Source: Bacteroidales bacterium
Lineage (GTDB): Bacteria; Bacteroidota; Bacteroidia; Bacteroidales; Lentimicrobiaceae
NCBI GenBank assembly: GCA_024636955.1
Contig: JAGXGB010000018.1
Location: 1 to 64,000 of the forward strand
Direction of reading: 5' to 3'
DNA length: 64,000 nucleotides
Within the stretch, counting starts at the first letter, position 1, and each line of letters starts with the position of its first letter. The notes under the pieces are model-generated. The model made no database searches. It worked only from the letters and a program-made list of their open reading frames with translations, and was not told where the DNA came from. Positions 1 to 9,295 of the stretch are shown one piece after another. A program made the position numbers and the translations under genes.

Positions 1-1
1 C

Positions 2-2683
2 ACCATTCTAATCGATGGTTCAAAGCCTGAATATTTTGTTAAACTTAATGAGGTAAATGGAATTGATTTCAAGGGTTGTATCTTCAGTAATTTTCAGAAT
101 AGTAATACAACCGGAATCTATAGCTATAATTCATCATTTATTGTTGACGAATATTGTAGTGGTCAGGTTTTGCCTTGCCCAGTTGAAAATATTTCACGCA
201 GCAAATTCATTAATTTAAAATATGGCATTTACATGTTAGGAGCAGCAACCACACTATCAGCTCGTGTTGAAAACTGTATTTTTGAAGATAATACCACTGG
301 GGCATATATAAGTGGCATAATAGGTTTCAATTTTAATTCTAATCAAGTTAATCCTGCATCTACCCAGCCATTCACTGATACCACTTCTTTTGCGGGTTTA
401 TATTTGGATGCCTGTACAAATTACACTGTAGAAGATAATCATTTCTCTGTTGTGCCCTCGCCATTTAATGTAAGAATAGGTATTGTTGTAAATAATTCAG
501 GTTCTGATAACAACATTTTAAAAAATAATACTTTTTCTAATCTTAACTATGGTATTCATGCTCAAGGAAAAAATAGAAGCATTGATGGATTAACAGGATT
601 AGAAATCAGATGTAATACTTTTGAAAATTGTCGTTCTGATATCTCTGTGTATTCTTTAAAATCTTATCAGGGAATTAAGAAATACCAGGGTGATTTTAGA
701 GATATTGATAATACTTCAGCAGCAGGTAATCTATTTAGTATACCAAATCCTGATTATTGGAGCATAAATAACAGAGCTTCAAGTATAGACTACTTGCATC
801 ATAAGAGAGAATTTGGTTCGCTAAACTTGTTTGACCCATATGAGCCTTATGGAGTTAATAAGTATATGTCTAAGTTTACTAAATCCACATCAAGTTGTCC
901 TCCTACGTTAAATGGAGGCGAGACAAAAGAAGAGTTACAAGCAATGTTATGGACTAGTGAGTTAATTGTGGATTCTCTTGATCAAAATTTAATTGTTTTA
1001 GTTGATAATGGAGACACAGAGGAATTAGCAAGTGAAATTTTGTATTCATATCCAGATGAGGCTGCAGAACTTCAACTTAGCTTATTATCCACCTCACCTT
1101 ATTTATCTGATTCTGTAATGCATGAAGCGATTAAAAAAGAGGATGTGTTGAACAATGTAATGATAAGGGATTTGGTGGTAGCAAATAGTCATTCTGCCAA
1201 ATCTGAAATTATAATTTCAGCGTTGGATAATAGAAATACTCCAATGCCCGATGAGTTATATAATCAAATTATTTCTTGTTCTGATAGTATTTCAATCAAA
1301 GAATTGTTAGAAGCTGAGCTGTCTCTTAATATCTTTAATAGGGATCAGATATTTGATGCATTAATTAAAGTTTATCAGACTGATAGCACTGAAGTTGATT
1401 CAATTATAACATTATGTAGTAATATCAACTTACTTGAAGCTAAATATCTTAAAGTACTCTGCGAGTTATTTCAAGATCAAACAACTCAAGCCTATACATC
1501 AGTATCTGAAATTCCCAGTCAAATAGATTTGGGTGCTCTTGAAGTTGAATACAATGACTTTTCATGGTTAATCAACAAAATTGCACTGTATGGTTCAATT
1601 GATAGTATCCCATCATCAGAGCTAAATATAAGCTTATTACACAATGAGCAAGTCATTGCATACATTCGTAATCTTCTTATAGATAGAAATGAACTTACAT
1701 ATGAAGAACCATATACTTTCCCATCATCTCTATCTGAGTTTGTTTTACAAGCTGTTTCTGATAATACAGATGTGTTCCCTGATGCTGCAATTTTTGATAT
1801 CCTGGCAGCTAATCCTGAAGAGCTGAAAAAGGAGAAACTGATTAAACATCTGCAAGAAAAGCAAGACCCATTACCACAATACTTGATAGATATCTTAAAA
1901 CAGATTTCTGAAGGCAGTTCATATAAAACTGTACTACAGCAGGATATGTCAATGCATGGCAGAAAAAAAGCAAACGCAGCAATGAGCTTGATTCATAATT
2001 TTTTGAACGATTCAATCATTGACTATAATGAAATTCGGAATTGGTTTAGTAACCTTGGGAGTATTGAAGCTGACTTGCAAATAATTGAAACATATATGCA
2101 TCAGAAAAACTACCAAGCCGCTAATTCATTTGCTAATGCTATTCCTAACACGTATTCTCTTACAGGCAATGATCTGGAAGAATTTGATATGTACAGAGAT
2201 TTACTGATACTTCACCAAAACCTTGACAGCACAAGAACGTATTATGAATTAACTGATACTGAATTTGCTATCTTGCAAAGTGTTGCTGATAGTAGTAAAG
2301 GAAAAGCTGGTGCTAAGGCTAAAGGCATAATTAGTAAATATTATGGGGGCCATTTTTATGATTGTATAATATTAGATGAAAACTCGTATAAAAGTGCTGC
2401 AGTAAATCCAAACCGACTTGGTGAGTTATATGGTTTAAACGTCGCATGTAATCCTAACCCTGCCAGGGAATGGACGGCCATAGACTACACCTTACCTGCT
2501 AATCAAAACACTGCTATATTAAGTATATTCGATAATACAGGCAAGCTTACCCTTAACAAAGAACTTCATGGTCAAAAAGGGCAATTCATATGGGATACCA
2601 GTAAAGTTGTAGCCGGTAATTATGTGTACAGCATCCAGTGTGCTGGTTTCAGTAAGTCTGGGAAAGTTACAATAATTAAATAA
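2..2683 (+). CDS. T9SS-sorted beta-helix surface protein (5' end outside window)
   Basis: The frame is open to the left window edge, so the true start lies upstream; the TTG at 170 is an internal codon. The first about 230 visible residues carry right-handed beta-helix style repeats (N-x-F-x-x-N-x-x-G-I patterns such as NNTFSNLNYGIHAQG), as in NosD/pectate-lyase-like folds. A long, mostly helical region of about 500 residues with many D, E, L and S follows; I do not recognise it. The last about 80 residues are a type A T9SS sorting domain (NPNPAREW near its start, GNYVYSIQ near its end, finishing KVTIIK). The protein is therefore expected to be exported by Sec, moved across the outer membrane by T9SS and anchored or released. 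A strong hairpin follows the stop. Substrate or role unknown. Confidence 0.85.
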   Translation, partial: TILIDGSKPEYFVKLNEVNGIDFKGCIFSNFQNSNTTGIYSYNSSFIVDEYCSGQVLPCPVENISRSKFINLKYGIYMLGAATTLSARVENCIFEDNTTGAYISGIIGFNFNSNQVNPASTQPFTDTTSFAGLYLDACTNYTVEDNHFSVVPSPFNVRIGIVVNNSGSDNNILKNNTFSNLNYGIHAQGKNRSIDGLTGLEIRCNTFENCRSDISVYSLKSYQGIKKYQGDFRDIDNTSAAGNLFSIPNPDYWSINNRASSIDYLHHKREFGSLNLFDPYEPYGVNKYMSKFTKSTSSCPPTLNGGETKEELQAMLWTSELIVDSLDQNLIVLVDNGDTEELASEILYSYPDEAAELQLSLLSTSPYLSDSVMHEAIKKEDVLNNVMIRDLVVANSHSAKSEIIISALDNRNTPMPDELYNQIISCSDSISIKELLEAELSLNIFNRDQIFDALIKVYQTDSTEVDSIITLCSNINLLEAKYLKVLCELFQDQTTQAYTSVSEIPSQIDLGALEVEYNDFSWLINKIALYGSIDSIPSSELNISLLHNEQVIAYIRNLLIDRNELTYEEPYTFPSSLSEFVLQAVSDNTDVFPDAAIFDILAANPEELKKEKLIKHLQEKQDPLPQYLIDILKQISEGSSYKTVLQQDMSMHGRKKANAAMSLIHNFLNDSIIDYNEIRNWFSNLGSIEADLQIIETYMHQKNYQAANSFANAIPNTYSLTGNDLEEFDMYRDLLILHQNLDSTRTYYELTDTEFAILQSVADSSKGKAGAKAKGIISKYYGGHFYDCIILDENSYKSAAVNPNRLGELYGLNVACNPNPAREWTAIDYTLPANQNTAILSIFDNTGKLTLNKELHGQKGQFIWDTSKVVAGNYVYSIQCAGFSKSGKVTIIK

Positions 2684-2695
2684 TTGCAAACTTTT

Positions 2696-2734
2696 TTTAC
2701 GGAGTTCCACTTTATTATTGTGGAACTCCGTAAA
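2696..2734. terminator. 15-bp perfect hairpin between two T9SS genes
   Basis: Perfect 15-bp inverted repeat (arms 2696-2710 and 2720-2734, loop 2711-2719), starting 12 bases after the beta-helix stop and ending 8 bases before the next ATG. The arms are TTTACGGAGTTCCAC and its complement. There is no long U tract beyond AAATTT, so it may work as a terminator, an mRNA stabiliser or an attenuator for the next gene. Confidence 0.6.
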
Positions 2735-2742
2735 TTTACACT

Positions 2743-4326
2743 ATGAAGATAAAATTACACATAATACTAATTCTCCTATTATGGAGTAATATTGCCTCAG
2801 CTCAATTACATATTGACTGGCAGCATTGTTTTATCGGCCCTGATGATGATAAGGTAAGTGAAGTTCTTGCACTTGATGATGGTTTTTTTCTACTTGGTTC
2901 ATTTGGGATTAAGGTAAATAATCCATTAATTAATCATCAGTACGATGTTTGGTTAATCAAGACTGATTTGAATGGCAATATTTTATGGGATAGAAAATAC
3001 GGGGGATCAAAGAATGATGTTGGAGTTAAGATTTTAAAAACACATGATAATAATTTCATAATTGTTGCCAAGTCAGGTTCCAACGATTATGATCTAGGCA
3101 ACAGTCCATACCCTACTTCAACTAACTTTTGGATATATAAAATTAATCATAACGGTGATATCCTATGGAGCAAAATTGTCGGTGGCAATTGGGAGGATTG
3201 GCCTGTCACCGCTACTATAACTAGTGACAATGGGGTAATAGTTCTTGGCCATACTCAGTCAGCTGACGGTGATGTTAGTGTTAGCTATGGTAGTTGGGAC
3301 ATATGGGCTGTAAAACTGGATGTTGATGGTAATAAAGTATGGGATTATACCATAGGTACCCAAGGCGGCGAATTTGCTTCTGAAATAGTTGAATACACTG
3401 ATGGTGGAATGCTAATTGGAGGTTCATCTGATGGATATGGAAATGGTAATATAGATTGTGATTTCTCCTCTTACCCTATGGCACAATCTTTAATAACAAA
3501 ATTAGATTCTAACTTAAACCTTGAATGGCAGCATTGCTACGGTGGTAGTTTAACGGAGTGGGTTAATAGTATTACTTTATCAGAAAGTGAGATTCTCGCA
3601 TGCCACACTGTTAGGTCAACTGATGGAGATTTATCCAATTCAGGTCACCATGGTGAACTTGATATTTGGTTTACCAGATTAGATAGTTTGGGAAATCTGC
3701 TATGGGGAAAATGTTATGGTGGCTCACATAAAGAAGCCGCATCACGCCTCTTTATACAAAACAATGGTGATTTATTGGTCTTTGGATATACAGAATCAAA
3801 TGATTATGATGTACAGGGCAACCATTCACCAGGCTTTGATATCTGGGTTTTTAAAATTGACTCTTCTGGAGTATTATTATGGCAGCAATGTTTGGGTGGT
3901 ATAGGTCAGGAATATATAAGTGCATTTGCTGTGACAAGAACTAGCTCAAATAGTTATGTAGTTGCCGCAGAGACATTTGGGAGTTTCGGTACAGGTGATA
4001 TTAATTGTAATACTACTGCTGCTACAGCATATGACATATGGTTGTTTAAAGTCACTGATACTACGGTTGTATCACGAAAAGAGGATATTTTTTCAACATT
4101 AACCATATATCCAAACCCCGCTAATGAATACATTACAATTAGATGTAATGAAACAGTTAAAGGTTACTTTTCATTATTCAACAGTTTGGGTGATGAATTG
4201 ATAAGTGGTACTCCTTTTGTAAACGAGTCACATTTCAGATTAAACGGTTATAGACCGGGCATCTATTTCTATAGAGTGAAAGACTTTAAAGGAAATTATT
4301 CAGCAGGTAGATTAATAATTAATTAA
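2743..4326 (+). CDS. T9SS-sorted secreted protein with WxxxYGG-type propeller-like repeats
   Basis: 527 residues. A signal peptide (MKIKLHIILILLLWSNIASA, cleavage before Q) is followed by about six repeats of 55-70 residues. Each repeat has the pattern W-x-x-x-(C/Y)-Y-G-G-S...DGG...S-x-D-x-D...G-x-x-D-I-W-x-x-K-x-D-x-x-G-N-x-x-W, which suggests a beta-propeller-like surface domain common in Bacteroidota secreted proteins. Residues from about 450 form a type A T9SS sorting domain (LTIYPNPANEY, then GIYFYRV, ending GRLIIN). It begins 8 bases after a 15-bp hairpin and ends 10 bases before the next T9SS gene, so those two are likely co-transcribed. Biological role unknown; adhesion or sensing is only a guess. 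Confidence 0.85.
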   Translation: MKIKLHIILILLLWSNIASAQLHIDWQHCFIGPDDDKVSEVLALDDGFFLLGSFGIKVNNPLINHQYDVWLIKTDLNGNILWDRKYGGSKNDVGVKILKTHDNNFIIVAKSGSNDYDLGNSPYPTSTNFWIYKINHNGDILWSKIVGGNWEDWPVTATITSDNGVIVLGHTQSADGDVSVSYGSWDIWAVKLDVDGNKVWDYTIGTQGGEFASEIVEYTDGGMLIGGSSDGYGNGNIDCDFSSYPMAQSLITKLDSNLNLEWQHCYGGSLTEWVNSITLSESEILACHTVRSTDGDLSNSGHHGELDIWFTRLDSLGNLLWGKCYGGSHKEAASRLFIQNNGDLLVFGYTESNDYDVQGNHSPGFDIWVFKIDSSGVLLWQQCLGGIGQEYISAFAVTRTSSNSYVVAAETFGSFGTGDINCNTTAATAYDIWLFKVTDTTVVSRKEDIFSTLTIYPNPANEYITIRCNETVKGYFSLFNSLGDELISGTPFVNESHFRLNGYRPGIYFYRVKDFKGNYSAGRLIIN

Positions 4327-4336
4327 ACAAAAAGAC

Positions 4337-5236
4337 ATGAAAAGAACTCTACTCCTTATTTTTACTTCTTGGTTACTTTTTATTGCTGCAATTAATTATG
4401 CTTCAGCTCAGCAGTATAAACCCACTGCAGTAAGCGGCGCCCATTGGATAGTGATAATGACATACGAGGTTTCCCCCAATCCTGTTGATGGCGGCATATG
4501 GGAGTATTACTGTAATGGAGATACCCTCATAAATGAAATTGAATATAAAATTATATACAGGCGTGATCTGGAAATAACACAGTCAGGACCTCCTTTTACC
4601 CCGATATCTGATTATGAATTGATGGGATTTATGCGTGATGACACTATAGCCCGTAAGGTTTACGGCATTGACTGGTTGACTACATATCCTGATGAGTGTC
4701 CTGAGGGTGAAGAGTATCTTATGTTTGATTTCTCCCTCTCCGTTGGTGATACTACTGACATATGTCTCTTTGCATTTGAGCAAGAGGAAATTATGGCCAT
4801 TTGGTATGGGGAAGCATTTTTCCAAATGGTAAATATTTTCATAACTCCTAGCAGTAGTCTTTATGAAGGAATAGGTTCGCAATATGGCTTATTTGAAGCA
4901 ATGATTAGTATTAGTGGTTATTCAACATATCTGTATTATTACTGTCCCGGAAGTCCCTGTGAATACCTTGTTTCCACTCAAAACATTGTAACACCTGAGT
5001 ACTTTAAACTATACCCCAATCCTTCCTCATCAACATTGACCATAGACTTTGATGCGGGAAACAAATGGCAGAAAGTAGTAGTCTATAACAGTATGGGCAT
5101 TGCGGTTGATGAACACGCCCTTTCACCCGGTGCAAGCAGCCATGTACTGCATACGAACAATTACTCACCCGGCATATATTTTTGTGGTTTAGTGAATCAG
5201 AATACCAGGACAACTCTTGCAAAATTTATTAGGTAA
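4337..5236 (+). CDS. T9SS-sorted secreted protein, unknown function
   Basis: 299 residues. The signal peptide MKRTLLLIFTSWLLFIAAIN...SAQ is followed by about 190 residues with many Y, W and acidic residues and no domain I recognise. The C-terminal about 75 residues are a type A sorting domain (FKLYPNPSSSTLTIDF, then SPGIYFCGLV, ending AKFIR). It starts 10 bases after the preceding T9SS gene stop, consistent with one transcript. Two cysteine pairs in the middle could form disulfides after export. The body resembles the generic secreted T9SS proteins whose only annotation is their sorting tail. Confidence 0.8.
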   Translation: MKRTLLLIFTSWLLFIAAINYASAQQYKPTAVSGAHWIVIMTYEVSPNPVDGGIWEYYCNGDTLINEIEYKIIYRRDLEITQSGPPFTPISDYELMGFMRDDTIARKVYGIDWLTTYPDECPEGEEYLMFDFSLSVGDTTDICLFAFEQEEIMAIWYGEAFFQMVNIFITPSSSLYEGIGSQYGLFEAMISISGYSTYLYYYCPGSPCEYLVSTQNIVTPEYFKLYPNPSSSTLTIDFDAGNKWQKVVVYNSMGIAVDEHALSPGASSHVLHTNNYSPGIYFCGLVNQNTRTTLAKFIR

Positions 5237-5318
5237 AAGTGATTTATTGTTATATATAGTGTAAGTAAGTATTTGTAAAATATCTGTTTGTTACCTACTT
5301 TATTTGCTTCGGCTTACT

Positions 5319-6722
5319 TTACTTCCCAATACAAAACCTGCTGAAAATATTTCCTAATATCTCTTCATTGGTAACTTCACCGGTGATTGTTCCCAAGTGG
5401 TGAAGTGCCTGTTTTATGTCAATGGCAATAAGGTCGGAGGGGATGTTATTCTTAAATCCTTCGCATACTGCGGTAATTGCGGTTGCGGCATGTTTGAGTG
5501 CTTCAAAGTGGCGCAGGTTATACACTATTGTTTGGTCGCTGAGATCGTTGATCTGAACAGCATCCAGTAACCGCTCAGTGATGAGGTTGATGTTTTCAGT
5601 GCGTTTGGCAGAAATGAATAGGGTGTCGAGTTCAACTAAACGCTGGAAACTATGTGGCGACTCGGTTAGCATATCCGTTTTATTGGCAATGGGAATGATA
5701 GTTTTATCAGGATCCTGCAGTTGTTGGCGTATGTCGGCAATAGATTCGTCAATTTCTTCCTCGCTGGTTTCGTTGATATCGAATACATACAGCACTATCC
5801 AGGCCTGGTTTAGCTTCTCATAGGTACGACCAATGCCCATGCTTTCAACGGTATCTTCCGTATGCCGCAAACCTGCAGTATCAATGAACCTGAAGTTCAT
5901 CCCATTAATGTTTATGGTGTCTTCAATAGCATCACGGGTAGTGCCGGGTATTTCTGAAACGAGTGCTCGTTCTTCATTCAGCAGCGCATTTAGCAAAGTG
6001 GATTTCCCTACATTTGGTTTGCCTGCAATGGCGACAGGAATCCCCTGCTTCATAACATTGCCGAGGGTAAAGGATGACTTCAGACTGTCAATTTCTGTAT
6101 GGATATTTTTTAGGAGTTTCTTTAGTTCTTTGCGATTGGCAAATTCAACGTCTTCTTCGCTAAAATCTAGTTCGAGTTCAATAAGTGAAGCAAAATGCAC
6201 CAGGCGAGCCCTGAGTTCACTAATCTTAGATGAAAAGCCGCCTCTCATTTGCTTTAGCGCCATCAAGTGTGAAGTCTCTGAATTGGAAGCCACCAAATCG
6301 GCAACAGCCTCTGCCTGCGATAAATCCATTTTGCCATTAATGAATGCCCTGAAAGTGAACTCACCGGGTTGTGCCAGCCTTGCGCCATATTTGATCAATA
6401 ATTCAATCAATTTCTGCTGGATATATACTGACCCATGACATGAAATCTCCACAATATCCTGTCCGGTGTAACTATGAGGCTGCCTGAAGGTGGTTACCAC
6501 TACTTCATCAATTAAATTATCATCTTCAAAAATACGCCCGAATTGCGCAGTTTGGGCGCTGATTTCAACAAGCTGCTCTTTTTCAGAGGCTGTCCTGAAT
6601 AGTGAATTTGCTATGGTGATTGCGTTTGGGCCCGACAGCCTTAATACGGCAATGGCTCCCATGCCCTGAGCGGTTGAAATTGCGCAGATGGTATCGTTTG
6701 ATTGTAAGTAGCTCAGGTTCAT
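5319..6722 (-). CDS. mnmE: tRNA modification GTPase MnmE (TrmE)
   Basis: 467 residues, the normal family length. The N-terminal tetrahydrofolate-binding domain (about 1-120) begins with the typical DTICAISTA-like segment (here NDTICAISTAQG). A helical domain surrounds a Ras-like G domain with G1 GKPNVGKS at 234-241, the GTTRD switch, DTAG, and NKTD. The protein ends FCIGK, the diagnostic CxGK tail whose cysteine acts in the reaction. MnmE with MnmG installs the carboxymethylaminomethyl group on U34 of certain tRNAs in the cytoplasm. It is transcribed divergently from sucD, with a 121-bp spacer. Nothing about it looks damaged. Confidence 0.97.
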   Translation of the reverse strand: MNLSYLQSNDTICAISTAQGMGAIAVLRLSGPNAITIANSLFRTASEKEQLVEISAQTAQFGRIFEDDNLIDEVVVTTFRQPHSYTGQDIVEISCHGSVYIQQKLIELLIKYGARLAQPGEFTFRAFINGKMDLSQAEAVADLVASNSETSHLMALKQMRGGFSSKISELRARLVHFASLIELELDFSEEDVEFANRKELKKLLKNIHTEIDSLKSSFTLGNVMKQGIPVAIAGKPNVGKSTLLNALLNEERALVSEIPGTTRDAIEDTININGMNFRFIDTAGLRHTEDTVESMGIGRTYEKLNQAWIVLYVFDINETSEEEIDESIADIRQQLQDPDKTIIPIANKTDMLTESPHSFQRLVELDTLFISAKRTENINLITERLLDAVQINDLSDQTIVYNLRHFEALKHAATAITAVCEGFKNNIPSDLIAIDIKQALHHLGTITGEVTNEEILGNIFSRFCIGK

Positions 6723-6843
6723 AGCTTTTGAGTTTAACTGTGTATTTTAAGCAATAAAATTGAAAAAAATCATCAGTTTATTGAACAAAATTAGCGAATT
6801 TTGACTCCTTGCGTTATTAATTCTTATTTAAGCTAAACAAGTC

Positions 6844-7713
6844 ATGAGCATTTTGGTCAATAAAGATTCTAAAGTTATTGTACAGGGCTTCACCGGTACA
6901 GAAGGAACGTTCCATGCAGAACAAATGATTGAATACGGAACCAACGTTGTTGGTGGTATAACCCCCGGTAAAGGAGGCACTGCCCATCTTGGAAAGCCTG
7001 TGTTCAATACAGTTTCAGAGGCAGTTAAAGAAACCGGAGCTAATGTGTCCATCATTTTCGTTCCACCCGCTTATGCTGCTGATGCTATTATGGAAGCTGC
7101 AGAAGCAGGAATCAAGGTAATTGTTTGTATCACTGAGGGCATCCCTGTAAAGGATATGATCATCGTCAAGGAGTATATCAAAGAGCGCGATTGTCGGTTA
7201 ATCGGACCAAATTGTCCGGGTATCATCACTCCTGATGAGGCAAAAATAGGCATCATGCCGGGCTTCATTCACAGAAAAGGCATCGTAGGTATTGTTAGCC
7301 GTTCAGGCACCTTAACTTATGAAGCTGTTGATCAATTAACCAAGGCAGGTCTGGGACAAACCACTGCCATTGGAATAGGAGGGGACCCTATCATCGGAAC
7401 AACTACACGCGATGCAGTTGAGTTATTTATGGCTGATGATGAAACCAAAGGTATTGTAATGATAGGTGACATTGGCGGATCAATGGAAGCCGATGCCGGT
7501 TATTGGATAAAAGATCATGGCACTAAACCTGTGGTTAGTTTTATTGCAGGTGCTACCGCTCCTAAAGGACGTACAATGGGTCACGCCGGCGCTATTGTTG
7601 GCGGTAAGGATGATACTGCCGAAGCCAAGAAAGCTATTTTGCGCGAATGCGGAGTGCGCGTTGTTGACTCACCGGCTGAAATCGGCAAAAGAATGGCTGA
7701 GTTGTTGAAATAA
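6844..7713 (+). CDS. sucD: Succinyl-CoA ligase alpha subunit SucD
   Basis: 289 residues, full length. The N-terminal CoA-binding Rossmann domain ([18 protein letters not shown]) is followed by the ligase domain with [10 protein letters not shown] and the phospho-histidine segment GHAGAIVGG (His247). The enzyme interconverts succinyl-CoA and succinate with NDP phosphorylation in the TCA cycle, and needs the beta subunit SucC, which is not in this window. Aconitase lies 1.6 kb downstream on the other strand, but the two are not an operon. The ATG start at 6844 fits the family N terminus ([15 protein letters not shown]). Confidence 0.97.
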   Translation: MSILVNKDSKVIVQGFTGTEGTFHAEQMIEYGTNVVGGITPGKGGTAHLGKPVFNTVSEAVKETGANVSIIFVPPAYAADAIMEAAEAGIKVIVCITEGIPVKDMIIVKEYIKERDCRLIGPNCPGIITPDEAKIGIMPGFIHRKGIVGIVSRSGTLTYEAVDQLTKAGLGQTTAIGIGGDPIIGTTTRDAVELFMADDETKGIVMIGDIGGSMEADAGYWIKDHGTKPVVSFIAGATAPKGRTMGHAGAIVGGKDDTAEAKKAILRECGVRVVDSPAEIGKRMAELLK

Positions 7714-7777
7714 TCCTAAGTGTATTTCGAATTAAATAGTGAGCAGTTGCCCGGACTTTAATGGAATTGTATCGGGT

Positions 7778-9205
7778 TTACCGTTCCTCAAATTCATAAG
7801 CACCTAAATCGGGAGCTGTATCACTGATACGGCTCCTTTGCTTTAAGTCCTTTGTGAGGTCGAAGTTTGAGGAGTTAATTACTTCAAGCGACCCTTTGTT
7901 AATAACCGATGAAAGGGTACTATCGGGCTCAAATTCGGCAAGCAACGGGTCTTTAAACCATGGCTCCTGGTTGCGGGTAGTGTTAGTAAAATGTGCGGGA
8001 TCACTTACCGGCAATGTAGTTTTAACAAGGCAATTATCAAACATGTAATTATATGTAGATGATGAAGGTGACTGATCAAGCGTTAGCTCATCAGTGTTAT
8101 CACCGTAAATTACGCAGTTCCCAAAGTATGCGTTCTCGAGTGGACGGCTCTGGAGTTCCTTATTAATGTCAATGTAATAATTGTTAAGAATAAGTCCCGA
8201 ATAACGCTGAAACCTGCGCCAGTAGTTCCCTATAGTGCAGTGCCTGAAATCATAACTTCCACCAAGTGTCAGGGCAACTGTATAAGATCCGCAGTTTGCA
8301 AAAACGCAATTACGCGCTTCAACACTAGTGCCCTGTGCAAGCAAACCAATGTCAGTCATGTTGTAGATCAGCGAATTGTTAATGCGCAGTGTCGGGTTTG
8401 TGGAATTGCCCACCGTATCTACCTGTATGCCTGTTTCACCATTACGAATTATGGCATAGTCGATTTCATTATTAACACTTCCGGCATAAAGCCATATCCG
8501 TCCCCATTGACCGGGTAAGGTTTTATAATAATCCTCCAACCTGTCGCCTTCAATAATTACCGGCTGATCGGCTGTTCCTTTTACTTTAAGTGATGCAGTG
8601 TTGTAAACCAGAATAAAAGCACCGGGATGAAGGTGGATACGTGCACCTGCCAGTACCTCAAGCGTATACAATGAATCAACTACCAGATAATTATAAATTA
8701 CATGAGGCTTATCTGATTCAAAAACATAATCCGATCCTATAATAGCCCTGTTATAAAAATATGCATCCTGTCCCCAGGCAACCAGCTTAACGTCCTGGGT
8801 ATTGTTATTAGTGACAAACACCAGACTGTCCTGCTGCACCAGTGGAGAATTAGCCTCATTTGGATCAATGGTAACTTTCACAAAAACAAAAGCGCTGTCC
8901 TTACCCTGAAGTTCAAGGTCGGTCACTTCAATTGATGAGATACCATCGACATTAAACCTATATGGCGAATCACTTCCTTTACCCATCCGAATAGAGCTGA
9001 TATTAATCTTCTTGTCAGATGGGTTGTAAATCTTCAGCACCTGGGTGGCAGAACCTACTGTAGTAAATACTGTGTCGAAAAGAATAGTATCCTGCGAGAA
9101 GCTTAATATCAGATTTTTATCCGTATCAATCGCATCATCCTTCATGCATGAAGTGATAGATAAAGCAATTGCCAATGCTATAAAAATGAGGCTGTATTTC
9201 ATCAT
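7778..9205 (-). CDS. Beta-helix lipoprotein (right-handed parallel beta-helix, cell-surface)
   Basis: 475 residues from the ATG at 9205; a further 27 codons are open upstream, but this start puts a clean lipoprotein signal first (MMKYSLIFIALAIALSITSC, lipid cysteine at residue 20). After a choice-of-anchor/Ig-like N-terminal region (FDTVFTTVGSATQVLKIYNP) comes a parallel beta-helix region with repeats such as ARNCVFANCGSYTVAL and NAYFGNCVIYGDN. It ends TAPDLGAYEFEER; the DxGAYE ending is typical of Bacteroidota right-handed beta-helix proteins. Probably outer-membrane anchored; polysaccharide binding is possible, but no catalytic motif is evident. Convergent with sucD. Confidence 0.8.
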   Translation of the reverse strand: MMKYSLIFIALAIALSITSCMKDDAIDTDKNLILSFSQDTILFDTVFTTVGSATQVLKIYNPSDKKINISSIRMGKGSDSPYRFNVDGISSIEVTDLELQGKDSAFVFVKVTIDPNEANSPLVQQDSLVFVTNNNTQDVKLVAWGQDAYFYNRAIIGSDYVFESDKPHVIYNYLVVDSLYTLEVLAGARIHLHPGAFILVYNTASLKVKGTADQPVIIEGDRLEDYYKTLPGQWGRIWLYAGSVNNEIDYAIIRNGETGIQVDTVGNSTNPTLRINNSLIYNMTDIGLLAQGTSVEARNCVFANCGSYTVALTLGGSYDFRHCTIGNYWRRFQRYSGLILNNYYIDINKELQSRPLENAYFGNCVIYGDNTDELTLDQSPSSSTYNYMFDNCLVKTTLPVSDPAHFTNTTRNQEPWFKDPLLAEFEPDSTLSSVINKGSLEVINSSNFDLTKDLKQRSRISDTAPDLGAYEFEER

Positions 9206-9295
9206 AGTGGTAATAACGGACAAAGATATGGAATAGTGCACAATGTTATTGTATACTTTATTCAACATCAGTGATGGACAGGTCACGACCAGTCC

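Noticed and set aside
170-172. TTG at 170 as start of the first gene
   Set aside because: The frame is open to the window edge with beta-helix-like sequence upstream, so the true start is outside.
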